Below are positions 1 through 10,403 of a stretch of 64,000 nucleotides of DNA, in pieces (within the stretch, counting starts at the first letter, position 1; the number at the start of each line of letters is the position of its first letter). The DNA comes from Toxonevra muliebris (lineage: Eukaryota > Arthropoda > Insecta > Diptera > Pallopteridae), in NCBI GenBank assembly GCA_963691655.1, contig OY829328.1, forward strand, positions 72,420,400 through 72,484,399, read 5' to 3'. The notes under the pieces were generated by a model. That model had not been told where the DNA came from and did not search any database. It saw only the letters and a program-made list of their open reading frames with translations. The translations under genes were made by a program, and so were the position numbers.

Positions 1-209
1 CGTTTACGAATTTTTTCTGTTAAACCAGTAGTGGCAACTGTTGAAAATTTTCCCCGGTCTCTATCTCCAAAACTCCCAGTTTCATTATATCGAATAATAG
101 CTCGGTCTACCGTACGACTTGACAAATTTAAAGCCTTTGCAATTTGACGGCTACTATAATTTGCAAAATGAAATTTCATAATTTCACGACGAATATTTTC
201 CTTGTCCAT
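1..209 (-). CDS. Transposase N-terminus (DD37D family), partial at window edge
   Basis: The reading frame starts at an ATG at 209 on the minus strand with MDKENIRREIMKF and stays open to the window edge, giving about 69 residues. This is the helix-turn-helix DNA-binding part that recognises the element's own inverted repeats; the catalytic part lies outside the window. It matches residues 1-69 of the complete transposase at 16732-17742 with few changes. Whether this copy is intact cannot be judged from here. Confidence 0.85.
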   Translation of the reverse strand, partial: MDKENIRREIMKFHFANYSSRQIAKALNLSSRTVDRAIIRYNETGSFGDRDRGKFSTVATTGLTEKIRK

Positions 210-364
210 TTTTATGGAAATTTCAAAATGTAATAACAAAAATTCAAATGAAATTAAAAGCAAAGCCAATGATGAATGAATTTGCTTTTTAAATTAAAGT
301 AACGGTAAATGGCAAAGCTTGCTGCAGAGTATTAAACTTGTGTCACTTTACAATTGTCACCCTG
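1..364 (-). mobile_element. maT-like (DD37D) Tc1/mariner element, 5' part, cut by window edge
   Basis: Read on the minus strand, the sequence ending at 364 starts with CAGGGTGACAATTGTAAAGT and is followed by TA (365-366), the expected target duplication. The element runs off the window at base 1. It is nearly identical to the 5' third of the complete copy at 16577-17864, with only scattered substitutions, so the two copies are recent. Only the left inverted repeat, the short leader and the start of the transposase gene are visible here. Confidence 0.9.
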
Positions 365-597
365 TATAACTGATAAAAGAGAATATAGAATTTAATTTTT
401 TAAATAACTTTAACCCCAGAAAGACAACTCTATAAATTAAGCAAAAATTAATATTTTTTTTTCAATAAGAAAATAAATTCAGTTAAAGTTTGATTGAGAA
501 GAGATGGGGATTTGCTCGATAACACTAGTCTGTACGCAATTGGCGTTAGTCACCTCAGACATCATTTCTATATAATTCGCGAGCTCTGATTACGATG

Positions 598-1445
598 ACG
601 CACAGTGGTTTGACTCCATACAAAATGCGGAAAAAAATATTAGGAATCATCTCAGCATAACGATTTTTGGCATGAGTCACTCTTAGGTCGTAGAAAAGAA
701 AAATTATGAAAATGGGAATGATTGGTCAACTGCCACGCCTACTTCCCATGCAACAGTAAAACTGAAATAGCTCTAAAGTTCGCTTCAGTCAAGATAATGA
801 GATCAATATCATAAAAAAATGGTTTTAACTGTTTCAACTTTTCATTTTAGTTCATATTTTTTTTGTTTTTGACAAAAAAATTTCTATCTCTTAAAAGCAT
901 CACACAAATACCCACATTTTCATACAGTTTTTACCCGATATGCATTTGGTATTTTGTTAATAAAAATGGGATCCGCAGCTATCCGCAGCCAATTTTTCTT
1001 TTGTTATTTAGCTAAGAAATTATATTTTACATTTTTATATTTTAGAATATTTCGCACACCTTCGCAAGACAGACTTGGTCCACCAAACTTAAGGAATTAT
1101 CTTGAAATTTTAGTTTCTAAAAACCAAATTTTTTTCCAAAAAAAAATTTTTCTCGTTTTTTTTTTATTTATCAAATACATTCTTCATATTTAACACACCC
1201 ATATAAAAATATAGTTTTAGGATTATAACTATAGTTAAACACCAAAACGCTTTAAAATACATGTAGCACTTTCTGTGTTTAGCATTCATCAACTTCGACA
1301 GCTTACCCACAATTATGAACTAAACAATAATGAACTAATCCCTCCAATTTTTTTAATATGCTAATGAAATATTTATGAAAAAAAAAATTTCTTATATCGA
1401 CGTGTCAAAAAAATGATTTTTTTCCGCAGTCAAACCACTGTGCGT
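598..1445. mobile_element. Candidate non-autonomous DNA transposon with inverted ends
   Basis: An exact 18-bp inverted pair bounds the segment: ACGCACAGTGGTTTGACT at 598-615 and its reverse complement at 1428-1445. Similarity continues inward (TGCGGAAAAAAAT) after a roughly 10-bp insertion in the left arm. No open frame between the arms looks real. I do not see a convincing target-site duplication, so the exact boundary and superfamily (CAGTGG-type ends suggest hAT) are uncertain. Bases 367-597, to the left, hold nothing I recognise. Confidence 0.45.
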
Positions 1446-1654
1446 ACTCAGTGTTTCGCGTATGCTTCAGTTTTGTTTAGATATTTGTTCTTGGAAATTT
1501 ATGAGGTTCTAACCACTTTAAAAAAAAAAATAAATTTTTTTCAATTCACAGTAGATAAAAAAAGGTTATGCCGCCTTACTTATAATAATATAGGTCAAAT
1601 AAATCAGCTCGACCTGTGTTCTATGTAGTTTACCAAATATTCTGATGCAAAGCC

Positions 1655-1745
1655 GAAACTTTTTGACTTTTTTATAACCACTTTCTAAAATATATTACTT
1701 TTTGAAACTTTTTGACTTTTTTATAACCACTTTCTAAAATATATC
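1655..1745. repeat. Tandem duplication, 49-bp unit
   Basis: GAAACTTTTTGACTTTTTTA begins at 1655 and again at 1704, and each copy runs on through CCACTTTCTAAAATATAT with no visible differences. The duplication is recent and non-coding. Confidence 0.9.
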
Positions 1746-2422
1746 AAAAGTATAAATCTAATTGAAAGAAAAAAAAATTCCATTAGTTACCTAAAAAAGG
1801 TTTAGACCAGCGGTTCTCAACTCCTGCGCCCCCTTTTCGAATTAGTGCCAAGCCCGCGCACCCCCACTATGATTTTCACACAACATTTTTTGTACTGGTT
1901 TACTATTCATAAATAAAATCATACCCGCCTGGGAAAATATCTAGTTGTTGTCTAGTTTGGAAGAGACTCTGGTTAGTCTGTATTAAGGATAAACTAAACT
2001 AGTAAACTTATCTAGTAGTTGAAGTTTCTCGTGAGGAAATCTATGATGGTGAAGTTTTAGTGAGGTTTTAGTTTAAATATCGCTAGCAAAAACTAACCAA
2101 TAAATTAATAAATCGCATCAATGATGCATTCTCTGAAGTGATTCTTAATGTTAAAGTTTGTGTAAAAGGCAGTCAGGAAACCCACCAAAAAAAAACTGAA
2201 GGATTTAATTTTTTTAATAAATATTTTCGCTGTATAGTTTTTAATACTAATATGACACCGCCCCCCAAAACGATGGTGCTCCTAAGCAACTGCTTGTATG
2301 AAAAATCCGGCCCGGCCCTGAGAATCTGGGTTGTGATTCGTAAAAAAAAAAATAGCTTTCGTGGAAAAATTTTCTCAGTTTAAAATTCCACAAAACCACA
2401 AAAAAACTGTACCAATATAAAT
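1746..2422. other. Non-coding stretch with two hAT-like end motifs
   Basis: CAGCGGTTCTCAACTCCTGC at 1809 is the classic form of a hAT terminal repeat. CCGGCCCGGCCCTG near 2306-2319 resembles the outward end of another hAT element. The two ends do not match each other and no 8-bp duplications were found, so they probably belong to different decayed elements. No credible gene is present. Confidence 0.35.
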
Positions 2423-3090
2423 GAAATCTGACGTAAAGGAAGAAAACTGTACAGATTCGTGATCAGCAACCAAAAACACTGGATAAAAGGTTATAAAATA
2501 TGTGCACCGATATTAGCGAAATGTAATTTTAATTGCTATTCCTTTTTCAAAACTAATCTTGTTTTTTTTTCTAACTACTCAAGGTTACTCAATTTTACGT
2601 AAGTATATTCGTTCGATTACACTAAAAAGGGATGAATCATTAATGCGTCATTTAGGTGTTTTTTTTTTTTTCTTAAAAAATACAATTGTTTTTTTTTTTT
2701 GGTAAATACATAGATTTATATAAGTGTGTAAAATTCGCACTTCGCATTTCGCCGACTCAATTTGAGTACCTGTGGTGAATAAAATTATTGCAGCATAAAT
2801 GACCTCGAGCGGTTTATAATACATTTGGCGCCTGCGAAACGATTTGCTACATTAGAGTGGAAAATTTCTTAACAACTGCGAATAAATTACTTAAAGACAC
2901 AAAAAACAAAAATAGAAGATTTTGAACAGCAATAATATGATTTACATTAGAAAAAAAAAAAAAATATGGAAAATTTAAATTTTTTAAGAAAATCATAAAC
3001 TTTAGGCCAATGCTTCTCAAGTGGTGAAGCGCGTCCTCGTGGGTGGCGCAGACAGGTTTCAAGGAAGGCGCGGCAACATTTCAAAAAACA
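2423..3090 (+). repeat. Left arm of a large inverted repeat
   Basis: This segment reappears in reverse complement at about 5155-5815, with small indels in the homopolymer runs. Shared landmarks include CTGACGTAA (left) / TTACGTCAG (right), the stretch around ATCGGTGCACATATTTTATA, AATGCGTCAT, CCTCGAGCGGTTTATAATAC and GGCGCCTGCGAAACG. At its inner end both arms carry GGTGNAGCGCGTCCTC following a CAGTGGTTCTCAA-like (hAT-type) motif. No coding capacity is visible. Confidence 0.85.
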
Positions 3091-3149
3091 AATATTTAAT
3101 TTTTTTTTTTTTTTTGGAACTGCTAAATAAGTATTCAAGAATACAGCAC

Positions 3150-4900
3150 TCAGACAAGTTTTACGTTCTTTGTGCTATATCCTGTGTTTCCTTTTGCCTT
3201 TCTTTAAAGATTTATTAATAAATCTTAGCAGATCCTGCCGTGCTACAGAGCTCAGGTGTTCATCTCCCAACACTCCAGTGGCAAATATGCTTACTCTAAT
3301 CCGACAGAAAGCGGGCCAGATAATAAGAAAGTGGTATGCCGTCTCTTCATATTCTTCCTCCAAACCACAAGAAATCCAGAAGGTACTATCTCCCAGGCCA
3401 ATCATATTCAAATGTTTGGCCTAATAGAAGTGACCTGTGTATAGTTCCACCAGCTGCCTATGTTATGTATGTTAGAAGCATCGAGATAACAGGTAACATG
3501 ATCTTTGTCTGTCTACAGCAGCGATTGCGGTTCAAGTTAACCCACTCGTTAATGGTAGTCGCGATGGCGGTAGACGACAAAGAGAGTACAGGTTCTGGGC
3601 CCAGGAAACCAGTTTCCGAACCCTTTCTGGCCAGAAGGTCAACAGATTCATTTCCTAAAATTCCTGAGTGTCCAGGAACCCATATCAACAGCAGGCTATT
3701 GTGTTTTCCAACAAAATCGAGCCTGGATTTACAAAGCATAACCAGTTTAGATATGGTTAAAGGATTAAGCATGGATTTAAGCGCAGCCTGACTGTCACTA
3801 AATACACAGATACTCCTTTCTCTCCAACCATTATCAATAACATGGTCCATTGCCATTGATGATTGCAAAAATTTCTGTTTGAAAAACAGAAGCATACAAC
3901 TCAAGAGAGAAGTGACGGTGCTTTCCATCATTTTCAATGAAAAGCTCTGAATCCGTTAGTGAAAATGCGCTTACAATAAACTTCTGATTCAGATTCCGAC
4001 AAAAACCAGGCAGGGGGGCTTCTGGAATTTATATAGAATAAAGCTGTTTTAAAAATGGAATTGTTGTCCTTGTATCGGATGGCATTGACAGAACTGTCAG
4101 ATCCAAGTCAGTATCTTCAACAATGTCACCAATATCCCAGCAAGTGTCATATCAATACCCATTGCTTTTAAGCCTACAGATGGCTTTGACAGCCATTAAG
4201 TCTGCTCCACCAAACTAGGAACGCATACGTGATGATGGGACTAATCACAGCCTTAAAAAGCCATAAGACTTTATAAAGTGAAATAACCCCATGTTACATT
4301 GACAAAAAGCTGCCAGTGCCTTGGATATCTTTGGCTCAACATGTGAATGTCATAGCAGTTTGGTATCTAGAATGACTCCTAGATATTTCACTTGGGATAG
4401 CTGAATAGTGATTCCTCTGAGAACTGGTAAAATCAGACCATGAATTTTCCTTCTCCTGGTTAAAAGAATATCAACAGTTTTAAGATGTTTTACCGATAGC
4501 CCATTTGAGAAACACCAAGAGTCAATCATATTCACGGCAGTTTGGGCCTTCCTTCACATTGGTAAGCATACTGAAATGAAGAGAGAGAATGTAACAATAA
4601 CGACTCACTACGGATGCGGTGTGCGACACAGCGCTCAAAACATTTTAGTAAAAAAGTCCTTACCAATTTTTGGATTGAAAATAATTTTTACCAGCCTCCA
4701 TTGTTGAGGTATGTGAGCGAGTGCCAAACTGAAGATGAAGATCTTCTTCAAAACCAGTAGCAATTGCACCATACACTCTTTCAAAGGAACTGGTAGTATA
4801 CCATCCGGACCCGGCAATTTGAAGTTGTCAAAGGAAGCAATAGCAAACCCAACCGCATCTTTATTCGCCACTGTCCTGGCAACCCACCCGTTAATAAATA
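3150..4900 (-). pseudogene. Non-LTR retrotransposon ORF2 remnant (reverse transcriptase, RNase H, C-terminal motif)
   Basis: Read from 4900 down, broken frames give the front of a reverse transcriptase (FKLPGPDGILPVPLKECMVQ; then HIPQQWRLVKIIFNPKIGKD at 4650-4870). Next comes the RT thumb (VKYLGVILDTKLL, 4350-4535), then an RNase H domain (VFSDSQAALKS and LIWVPGHSGILGNESVDLLA, 3458-3937). Last is a C-terminal EEEYEETAYHF...PAFCRIR segment (3175-3411) in which the usual Cys-His knuckle is degraded. Frame changes and stops separate all of these pieces, and the palm YADD region is missing. Such proteins copy their own RNA into DNA at a nicked target. The copy is dead and sits between the two arms of the inverted repeat. 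Confidence 0.85.
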
Positions 4901-5154
4901 GTTTTTGACAATATTTCGTATTTTGGAGGTCAAACTAAAAAGTGGATATATTGTAAATTTTAATACATAATGTGAAAGAAATGAGAAATTATTTTGTAAA
5001 AACTAAATATTTTATTGACGGTGAATTACAGAGTATGCAAATTAGTGACCAACAGAATATTTAGCTTCGGTTCTGAAGATGCTTTTTTTATTCGGCTTAA
5101 AAAAGCATCTTCAGCTGAAGGTTAGAGAAATCATCTTCGGTCGGACACTAATGC
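4901..5154. repeat. AT-rich spacer with a strong hairpin (5075-5112)
   Basis: GAAGATGCTTTTTT at 5075-5088 pairs perfectly with AAAAAAGCATCTTC at 5099-5112 around a 10-nt loop. Further CTTCGG/CTGAAG steps flank it. This looks like the tip of a decayed palindromic element rather than a gene. Nothing coding is visible. Confidence 0.6.
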
Positions 5155-5815
5155 AAATATTTTTTTATTGAAATATCTTCGCGCTTCTACTCAATCCTGT
5201 CTATGCCACCCAGGAGGACGCGCTCCACCACTGGAAAACCACTGGCCTAAAGTTTATAATTTTCTTAAAAAATTTAAATTTTCCATATTTTTTTTTTTTT
5301 TCTAATGTAAATCATATTTTTGCTGTTCAAAACCTTCTGTATTTGGTTTTTTGTGTCTTTAAGTAATTTATTCGCAGTTGTTAAGAAATTTTGCACTCTA
5401 ATGTAGCAAACCGTTTCGCAGGCGCCAAATGTATTATAAACCGCTCGAGGTCATTTATGCTGCAATAATAATGCGAAGTGCGAATTTTACTCACTTATAT
5501 AAATCTATGTATTTACCAAAAAAAAAAAACAATTGTATTTTTTACAATTTTTACACCTTAATGACGCATTAATGATTCATCCCTTTTTAGTGTAATCGAA
5601 CGAATATACTTACGTAAAATTGAGTAACCTTGAGTAGTTAGAAAAACCCAGATTCGTTTTGAAAAGGGAACAGCAATTAAAATTACATTTCGTTAATATC
5701 GGTGCACATATTTTATAACCCTTTATATTTGTTTAGGTTGTGGCATTTTTTTATTCGAGTGTTTCTGATTACTGATCATGAATCTGCACAGTTTTCTTCA
5801 TGTTACGTCAGGTTC
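5155..5815 (-). repeat. Right arm of the large inverted repeat
   Basis: Reverse complement of 2423-3090 (see that entry). Similarity runs from the AAATATTT...AGCGCGAAG region at the inner end to TTACGTCAG at the outer end. The divergence is mostly indels in T and A runs plus scattered substitutions, including a deletion next to the GCAATAATAATGCGAAGTGC segment. Confidence 0.85.
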
Positions 5816-6719
5816 GTTTATAATCGTATAATTTGTTTTTTGTTTTTTTTTTTTAATACTTGATAATGAATAAAAACAGTTGACCAGGTGGCCCCTTGCG
5901 GAATACCTAAGTTTTTGTCAATTGAACCACGGTATATGTGGGTATATAGATACAACTGTTAATCGACTTAAAATTTTGGATTTCCAAAAAAAAAAAATTT
6001 TTTTTTCATATTTTCGGGACATAACCAAACCAATCTCAAACGATAGTATTTCACCTCAGTAACAAAAGCCCCAATCCCTTTTTGCACCACTACGTCACAA
6101 TTTTTACAGTGGTTTGAAATTTTTATTTTATGGTCAAAAACCGAATCAAACAATGAGAAAAATTATATAAACAATTTTATTTAAGGTGGTTCTTGTCTTC
6201 GGCGACCTATATTTAAATTTTTCGTGGAATATTTCCTTAGAACACTTAAACCCACTAACTCCCACAAAAATGGGTCATTTTGGGCTCTTTTCTTAAAAAC
6301 TCTTTAAAAGCTTAAGGTTTAAGGGTTACAACATTCCACAAAAATATTCTCCAGAAAATTTCACTAAGGGCCACCGATGACAAGTAGTCTCTAAGAGTTA
6401 AAGGTAAAACATAAAAAACAAAATTAAGTGTTAAGAAATTTATTTGTTAACATATATTACAATTATGATTAGTAGTATGTCCTGTAAGTATGGATCGTAG
6501 AAATCTTTGGCAGCAGAAAATCATTTAATGATTGTGCAAAAAAATTGTCAAAAATGTGTTTTTATAGATATGAGTCCAAATTTATTTTGAATACAAAGAA
6601 AATAAATTTAGTCAAATATAAAAATTATTTCATTTACCTTAAATTAAAAATAAATTTTTTACAATTTTTTAAAAATTAAATATATATTTTTTTTTTTTTT
6701 TTTTGGCGCAACTGAAAAA
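5816..6719. other. AT-rich sequence without recognisable genes
   Basis: The stretch is dominated by A and T runs (for example 5986-6005 and 6686-6705). The short open frames are low-complexity and unconvincing. The same ACAGTGGTTTGA string seen at the 598 element occurs near 6107, probably a remnant of a related end. Confidence 0.5.
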
Positions 6720-7701
6720 TGGCAAATTTTAGTAAGATTGAAATTAAATGGAGTTATCGGGGTCGTTATCCTGTTGAAAAATAAACGACCCCAAATTCAT
6801 TTTTTGTCCACTTTCATCAAGATTTTCCTGCAGAATATTCACGTAGATATCAGCAGTCATCCGGCTATTAATTTTCACGAGTCTTCCCACACCGTAAGGG
6901 ATCCTCCCCCATGCTTAACAATAGGTTGCACCATATTAGGTTTCAGACGATCTGACGGTCTGCACCATATTCTTTTTCGTTTTTTTTTTTTTCTTTAGTT
7001 CAATTTTTGATTCATCCGACCAAATTAAACGCTCACAAAATGATGCTGGCATCCTGACGTACTGTTTTGCAAATTCAAGGCGTTTCTTACGATTAACTGC
7101 TGATATCATAGGCTGTTTTTTTCGCAGCAAAGTTCTTTAATCCTAAACTTCGCAATTTCCTTTGCACGGTCCTTTCGCTCACATCTAAATCTAGCTCTTT
7201 TTTTAGTTGTCGAGCAGATTTTTCCGGATTAACAGAGACTTTTCGCTTCAAAAGGCGCTCATTGTAAGTGGATATTTTTTTGGGCCCACCAGTCCACTGA
7301 GTAGCACACGTATGGATTTTATAAAATTTTACACAAATTTTTCTAGCCCCTGCCTTGGATATTGAGTACTTTTTTGGTTTATTTCCGTAAGATTCGCCCT
7401 TTTTTCGCTCTTCCACAATTAACACTCTCACTTCTTCCGCCTTTCGATTTTTTCACTTCAAAATTAAAAAAAAAGGAAATTTTTAAACACTTAAACTCAA
7501 TATAGTAAAGAATACAGCGCTATCTTAAACAAATTTTTCGATTTTGCTCCTTACCAAAAATGAAATTACCAAAAAATACACACTTTGCATAAAACGTAAA
7601 CTTTCAATTCACACCTTTGACTTAAAACATTAATAGAATAAGCTGTAACATATTGTTTTAGTCGCTATATGAAGTCGTATACTTTCAATTGTCGCCTAGT
7701 G
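6720..7701 (-). mobile_element. Tc1-like element, 3'-truncated, with dead transposase
   Basis: On the minus strand the element begins at 7701 with CACTAGGCGACAATTGAAAG next to a TA (7702-7703). The transposase relic follows: a paired-type helix-turn-helix with QWTGGPKKISTYNERLL and SARQLKKELDLDVSERTVQR (7093-7431). Then come RLIWSDESKIEL with the first catalytic Asp (6936-7130), a VKHGGGS segment and FQQDNDP with the second catalytic Asp (about 6770-6790). After this the homology stops, so the third acidic residue and the right inverted repeat are missing. Several frame changes separate the blocks. It is a dead member of the Tc1 group. Confidence 0.8.
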
Positions 7702-7703
7702 TA

Positions 7704-9092
7704 TATATGAAATTTAAAATGTGCGAAAAAATTAACACAGCATCTCATGTTAAAATCTAATTGCAAAATGTTGGAAAAGATTCAAAAGTATTCATATGAA
7801 TTATGCAAAAATCGCAACCAAACGTTTACATCAGGGCCGTAGCCAGAAATTTTTTTCGGGGGGGTTTTCATTCGAAGAAAATATTCATAAATAATTTTTA
7901 TCAAACTGATTTTTAAATACAATAAATTAAATCGATAATACATTTGATGGACCCTATAAAATTAAAATTTTAGGAAAAATTTTCCGATTTTTTTTAATCT
8001 TAACCTCTAAAAAATGGCCAAAAGTGGCAATAAATTCACAGTATAATCAAATTAAATTTTTTCAAATAAATATTATTCAATGTGCATTCTAGTGCATTTT
8101 TTTTTTATCGTGAGGGACATAATTTCATTAACTTATTGACTTCCCACTACTGATGATGTACCCAACCTCAAAAAAATTACCAAAAATTGTAGAGGCTCAT
8201 TTTTTTCAAATGATCATCATTGAGAATTTAAGCCATTATCAATGATAAGGAACCCGGATAAGGTTAGCTTATATTCCCTAAATTCGTGAAGTCACAGCAT
8301 TGAAAGAGATCTTTCTAGTCGTGGTGCTCTATTTCTATTTTATTAATTTTTAAACTTTTCAAACTGATTCAGGGCGAAACCTTAATTCAAAAACAGTTAC
8401 TGATCAAGAAAAACTATGAATGCAGGAGTGCTCAGTATCACATTTCCTTTTTAAATCCGTAGTCAAACCTCATGTCGAAGAAAACAAACTAAGATTTCAA
8501 GTTTATTTTTTATATTTGACTTTTTAGAAAAAAAAACCGATGGAAGTAAAAAATATCGTTAAATAGATTTTATTTTGATTTTTTTTTCATCCATTGGCAA
8601 TTAATCTCAAAAATTAGAATAAAGTTTCCACATTTCGGGGGGGGGGGAGGTCAGAACCCCCAAACCTGCCCCCCCGCCCCCCTCTAAATACGGCCTTGGT
8701 TTACATATTTGTATACAAAGAATATATAAATACTGTAAATGTTATTTGCACAAAAGAAATGAAAAATATTGGTTTTATCAAAAACTTCCAACTCATCCAT
8801 TCATACATTTTGTCTGCTGGATGTGTAGATAACCGTAAGTACATATTTAAGGCACATAATTTATATTTCTTTTGCATTTTTTGCGAACAAAAGAACCTAT
8901 CTTAATGAGCACAAGAAAAAGTGACAAAATTCCAATTCCATCGTTCCTTTTTGATTAGAAAAAGTCCGTCCAACCATGCACTCATGTGAACACGACACGC
9001 CTGCCCAGACTTTGCATGCTTGCTCCCGTTTGAACAACCACTTTGTTCCGATTTCAGCAATAGCGAATTGAGACCTCTTTACAATCTATACT
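7704..9092 (+). repeat. Duplicated block, copy 1 (interrupted by a hAT element)
   Basis: Segments of this block recur in order at 9190-10158: TATATATGAAATTTAA plus the following 60 bases, AAAGATTCAAAAGTATT, AACGTTTACAT, ATTTGTATACAAAGAATATA through CATTTTGTCTGCTGGATGTG, and CCGATTTCAGCAATAGCGAA through CTATACT. Copy 1 is split by the hAT insertion at 7832-8698. The short open frame at 8696-8905 is part of the repeat and not convincing as a gene. Confidence 0.8.
7832..8698. mobile_element. Non-autonomous hAT element with 8-bp target duplication
   Basis: The ends are CAGGGCCGTA (7832-7841) and TACGGCCTTG (8689-8698), matching 9 of 10 bases as inverted repeats. Exact 8-bp duplications GTTTACAT flank it (7824-7831 and 8699-8706). 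Runs of G and C lie just inside both ends (CGGGGGGG and CCCCCCCGCCCCCC), a common subterminal pattern of this element type. No transposase frame is present, so movement would depend on a transposase made elsewhere. The duplicated block at 9920-9930 has the uninterrupted site with a single GTTTACAT. Confidence 0.92.
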
Positions 9093-9189
9093 CTTTGCCC
9101 ACGCTTTTAGTTCGTTTGAATGAACGGAACAAAAAAAAAAGAAACACTTCGTTCTCTGCTTATGTCTTCTCTTTCTCATTTGTCTATGC

Positions 9190-9815
9190 ATGCGCGTATG
9201 TATATATGAAATTTAACATGTGCAAAAGAATTAACACTACATCGCATGTAAAAATCTGATTGTAACAAAAAACCAAAGCAAAGAATAAGAAGAAAAGAGA
9301 TGCGTGTTTTTGATGTTTTCCCGATAGTTTGTTATCAATGTAAAAAAATGGGTGGATAATTTATTTATAAGTTTATGAAATATAAAATATGAAAGTTCCA
9401 ACATTTTAGAGAAATATATATTTAACTAAAAATTTTTCAACATTTTACCTAAATATACTTATTTACATATATTTAGGTAATATATTAAAAATAGTAATAG
9501 GTTAGGTTAGGTTAGGTTGGAGTGGCTGTCGAGAGACACACTTAGGCTTGAACGGCCCATTGTGATACCACATAGTTGGACCTACAGTTTAACGCCGATT
9601 CCGAACGGCGGTGTGGCAATTTTTTATCGGCTTGGTGGTTTTGCCATTACCAACCAATGTGTGTACTTGTACACTATCTTATAATTCTCATACACTTCAT
9701 ATTGATAGTGAATATAAGAAAGTTATGAAAATTAACCACCAGACGAAGACGGGAATCGAACCCGAACCTCCCAGATGAAAGTCTAGTGCACTATCCACTG
9801 GGCTATCGAGGTCGT

Positions 9816-9848
<33 letters not shown>

Positions 9849-10158
9849 GTAATAACAATTCATGAAATCAGTAGAAAAAGATTCAAAAGTATTTATATGA
9901 AATATGCAAAACCGCAACAAACGTTTACATATTTGTATACAAAGAATATATAAATACTGTAAATGTTATTTGCCAAAAGAAATGAAAAATATTTGTTTTA
10001 TCAAACACTTCCAACTCATTCATTCATACATTTTGTCTGCTGGATGTGTTGACAACCGTCGCTTTCACACCATCGGTATTGCACCTCGTTGCTAGTTTTT
10101 ACGATTCTTTATTCCGATTTCAGCAAGAGCGAATTGCAACCTCTTTACAATCTATACT
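9190..10158 (+). repeat. Duplicated block, copy 2 (interrupted by a SINE)
   Basis: Second copy of the block described at 7704-9092. It carries the empty target of the hAT insertion (AAACGTTTACATATTTG near 9920) and itself contains about 600 extra bases (9262-9865) that include the SINE at 9500-9816. Its right end leads into the presumed upstream region of the small gene at 10404. Confidence 0.8.
9500..9816 (-). mobile_element. tRNA-derived SINE, family 1, copy A
   Basis: On the minus strand the head GACCTCGATAGCCCAGTGGA reads like a tRNA. It has an A box (TAGCCCAGTGG) and, about 40 bases later, a B box (GGTTCGATTCC), the two internal promoter parts used by RNA polymerase III. A body with TCTGGTGGTTAATTTTCATA follows, and the 3' end is built of CCAACCTAACCTAACC. 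The flanking AAAAATAGTAATA occurs at 9487-9499 and 9842-9854, a 13-bp target duplication. A run of about 27 A lies between the SINE head and the right duplication. Confidence 0.9.
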
Positions 10159-10340
10159 ATTGGTTGATATAAGCGTGGTAAGAAATAGGTAGTTAGAAAG
10201 AGACAGGCAAGTATCTATCTCTTCTTTACTACATATTTCTTCTACTTCGCTCAAAGAGGTATTCACAATTGCGCTCATGTGAACAACCTCTTTTGGTTAT
10301 TCACATACGAAAATAGTTTGCAAGGAATTCACGTTTAACA

Positions 10341-10355
10341 TAAACATCAGTTATT
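10341..10355 (+). promoter_or_regulatory. Initiator-like motif upstream of the small ORF
   Basis: CATCAGTTA at 10345-10353 contains TCAGTT, the arthropod initiator consensus, with +1 at about 10349. This would give a 55-base leader ahead of the ATG at 10404. No TATA box is seen about 30 bases upstream, and the downstream element position (AGTACA) fits its consensus only partly. Confidence 0.35.
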
Positions 10356-10403
10356 ATTTTTCACTCAAGCCGAAAAGTACAAAATATTTTATACTAAAAA
10401 ATA

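Noticed and set aside
3010..5237. A complete hAT element bounded by the CAGTGGTTCTCAA-like motifs inside the inverted repeat
   Set aside because: The homology between arms continues well outside these motifs, so they do not mark the ends of a simple insertion, and no 8-bp direct duplication is seen.
9500..9520. Telomere-like GGTTAGGTTAGG run
   Set aside because: It is the CCTAACC tail of the SINE on the minus strand; flies lack such telomeric repeats, and the same tail occurs on a LINE.
9740..9816. Apparent tRNA gene on the minus strand
   Set aside because: The acceptor and anticodon stems do not pair properly and the same sequence recurs with a shared body and tail at 18.3 and 29.0 kb, so it is a SINE head.
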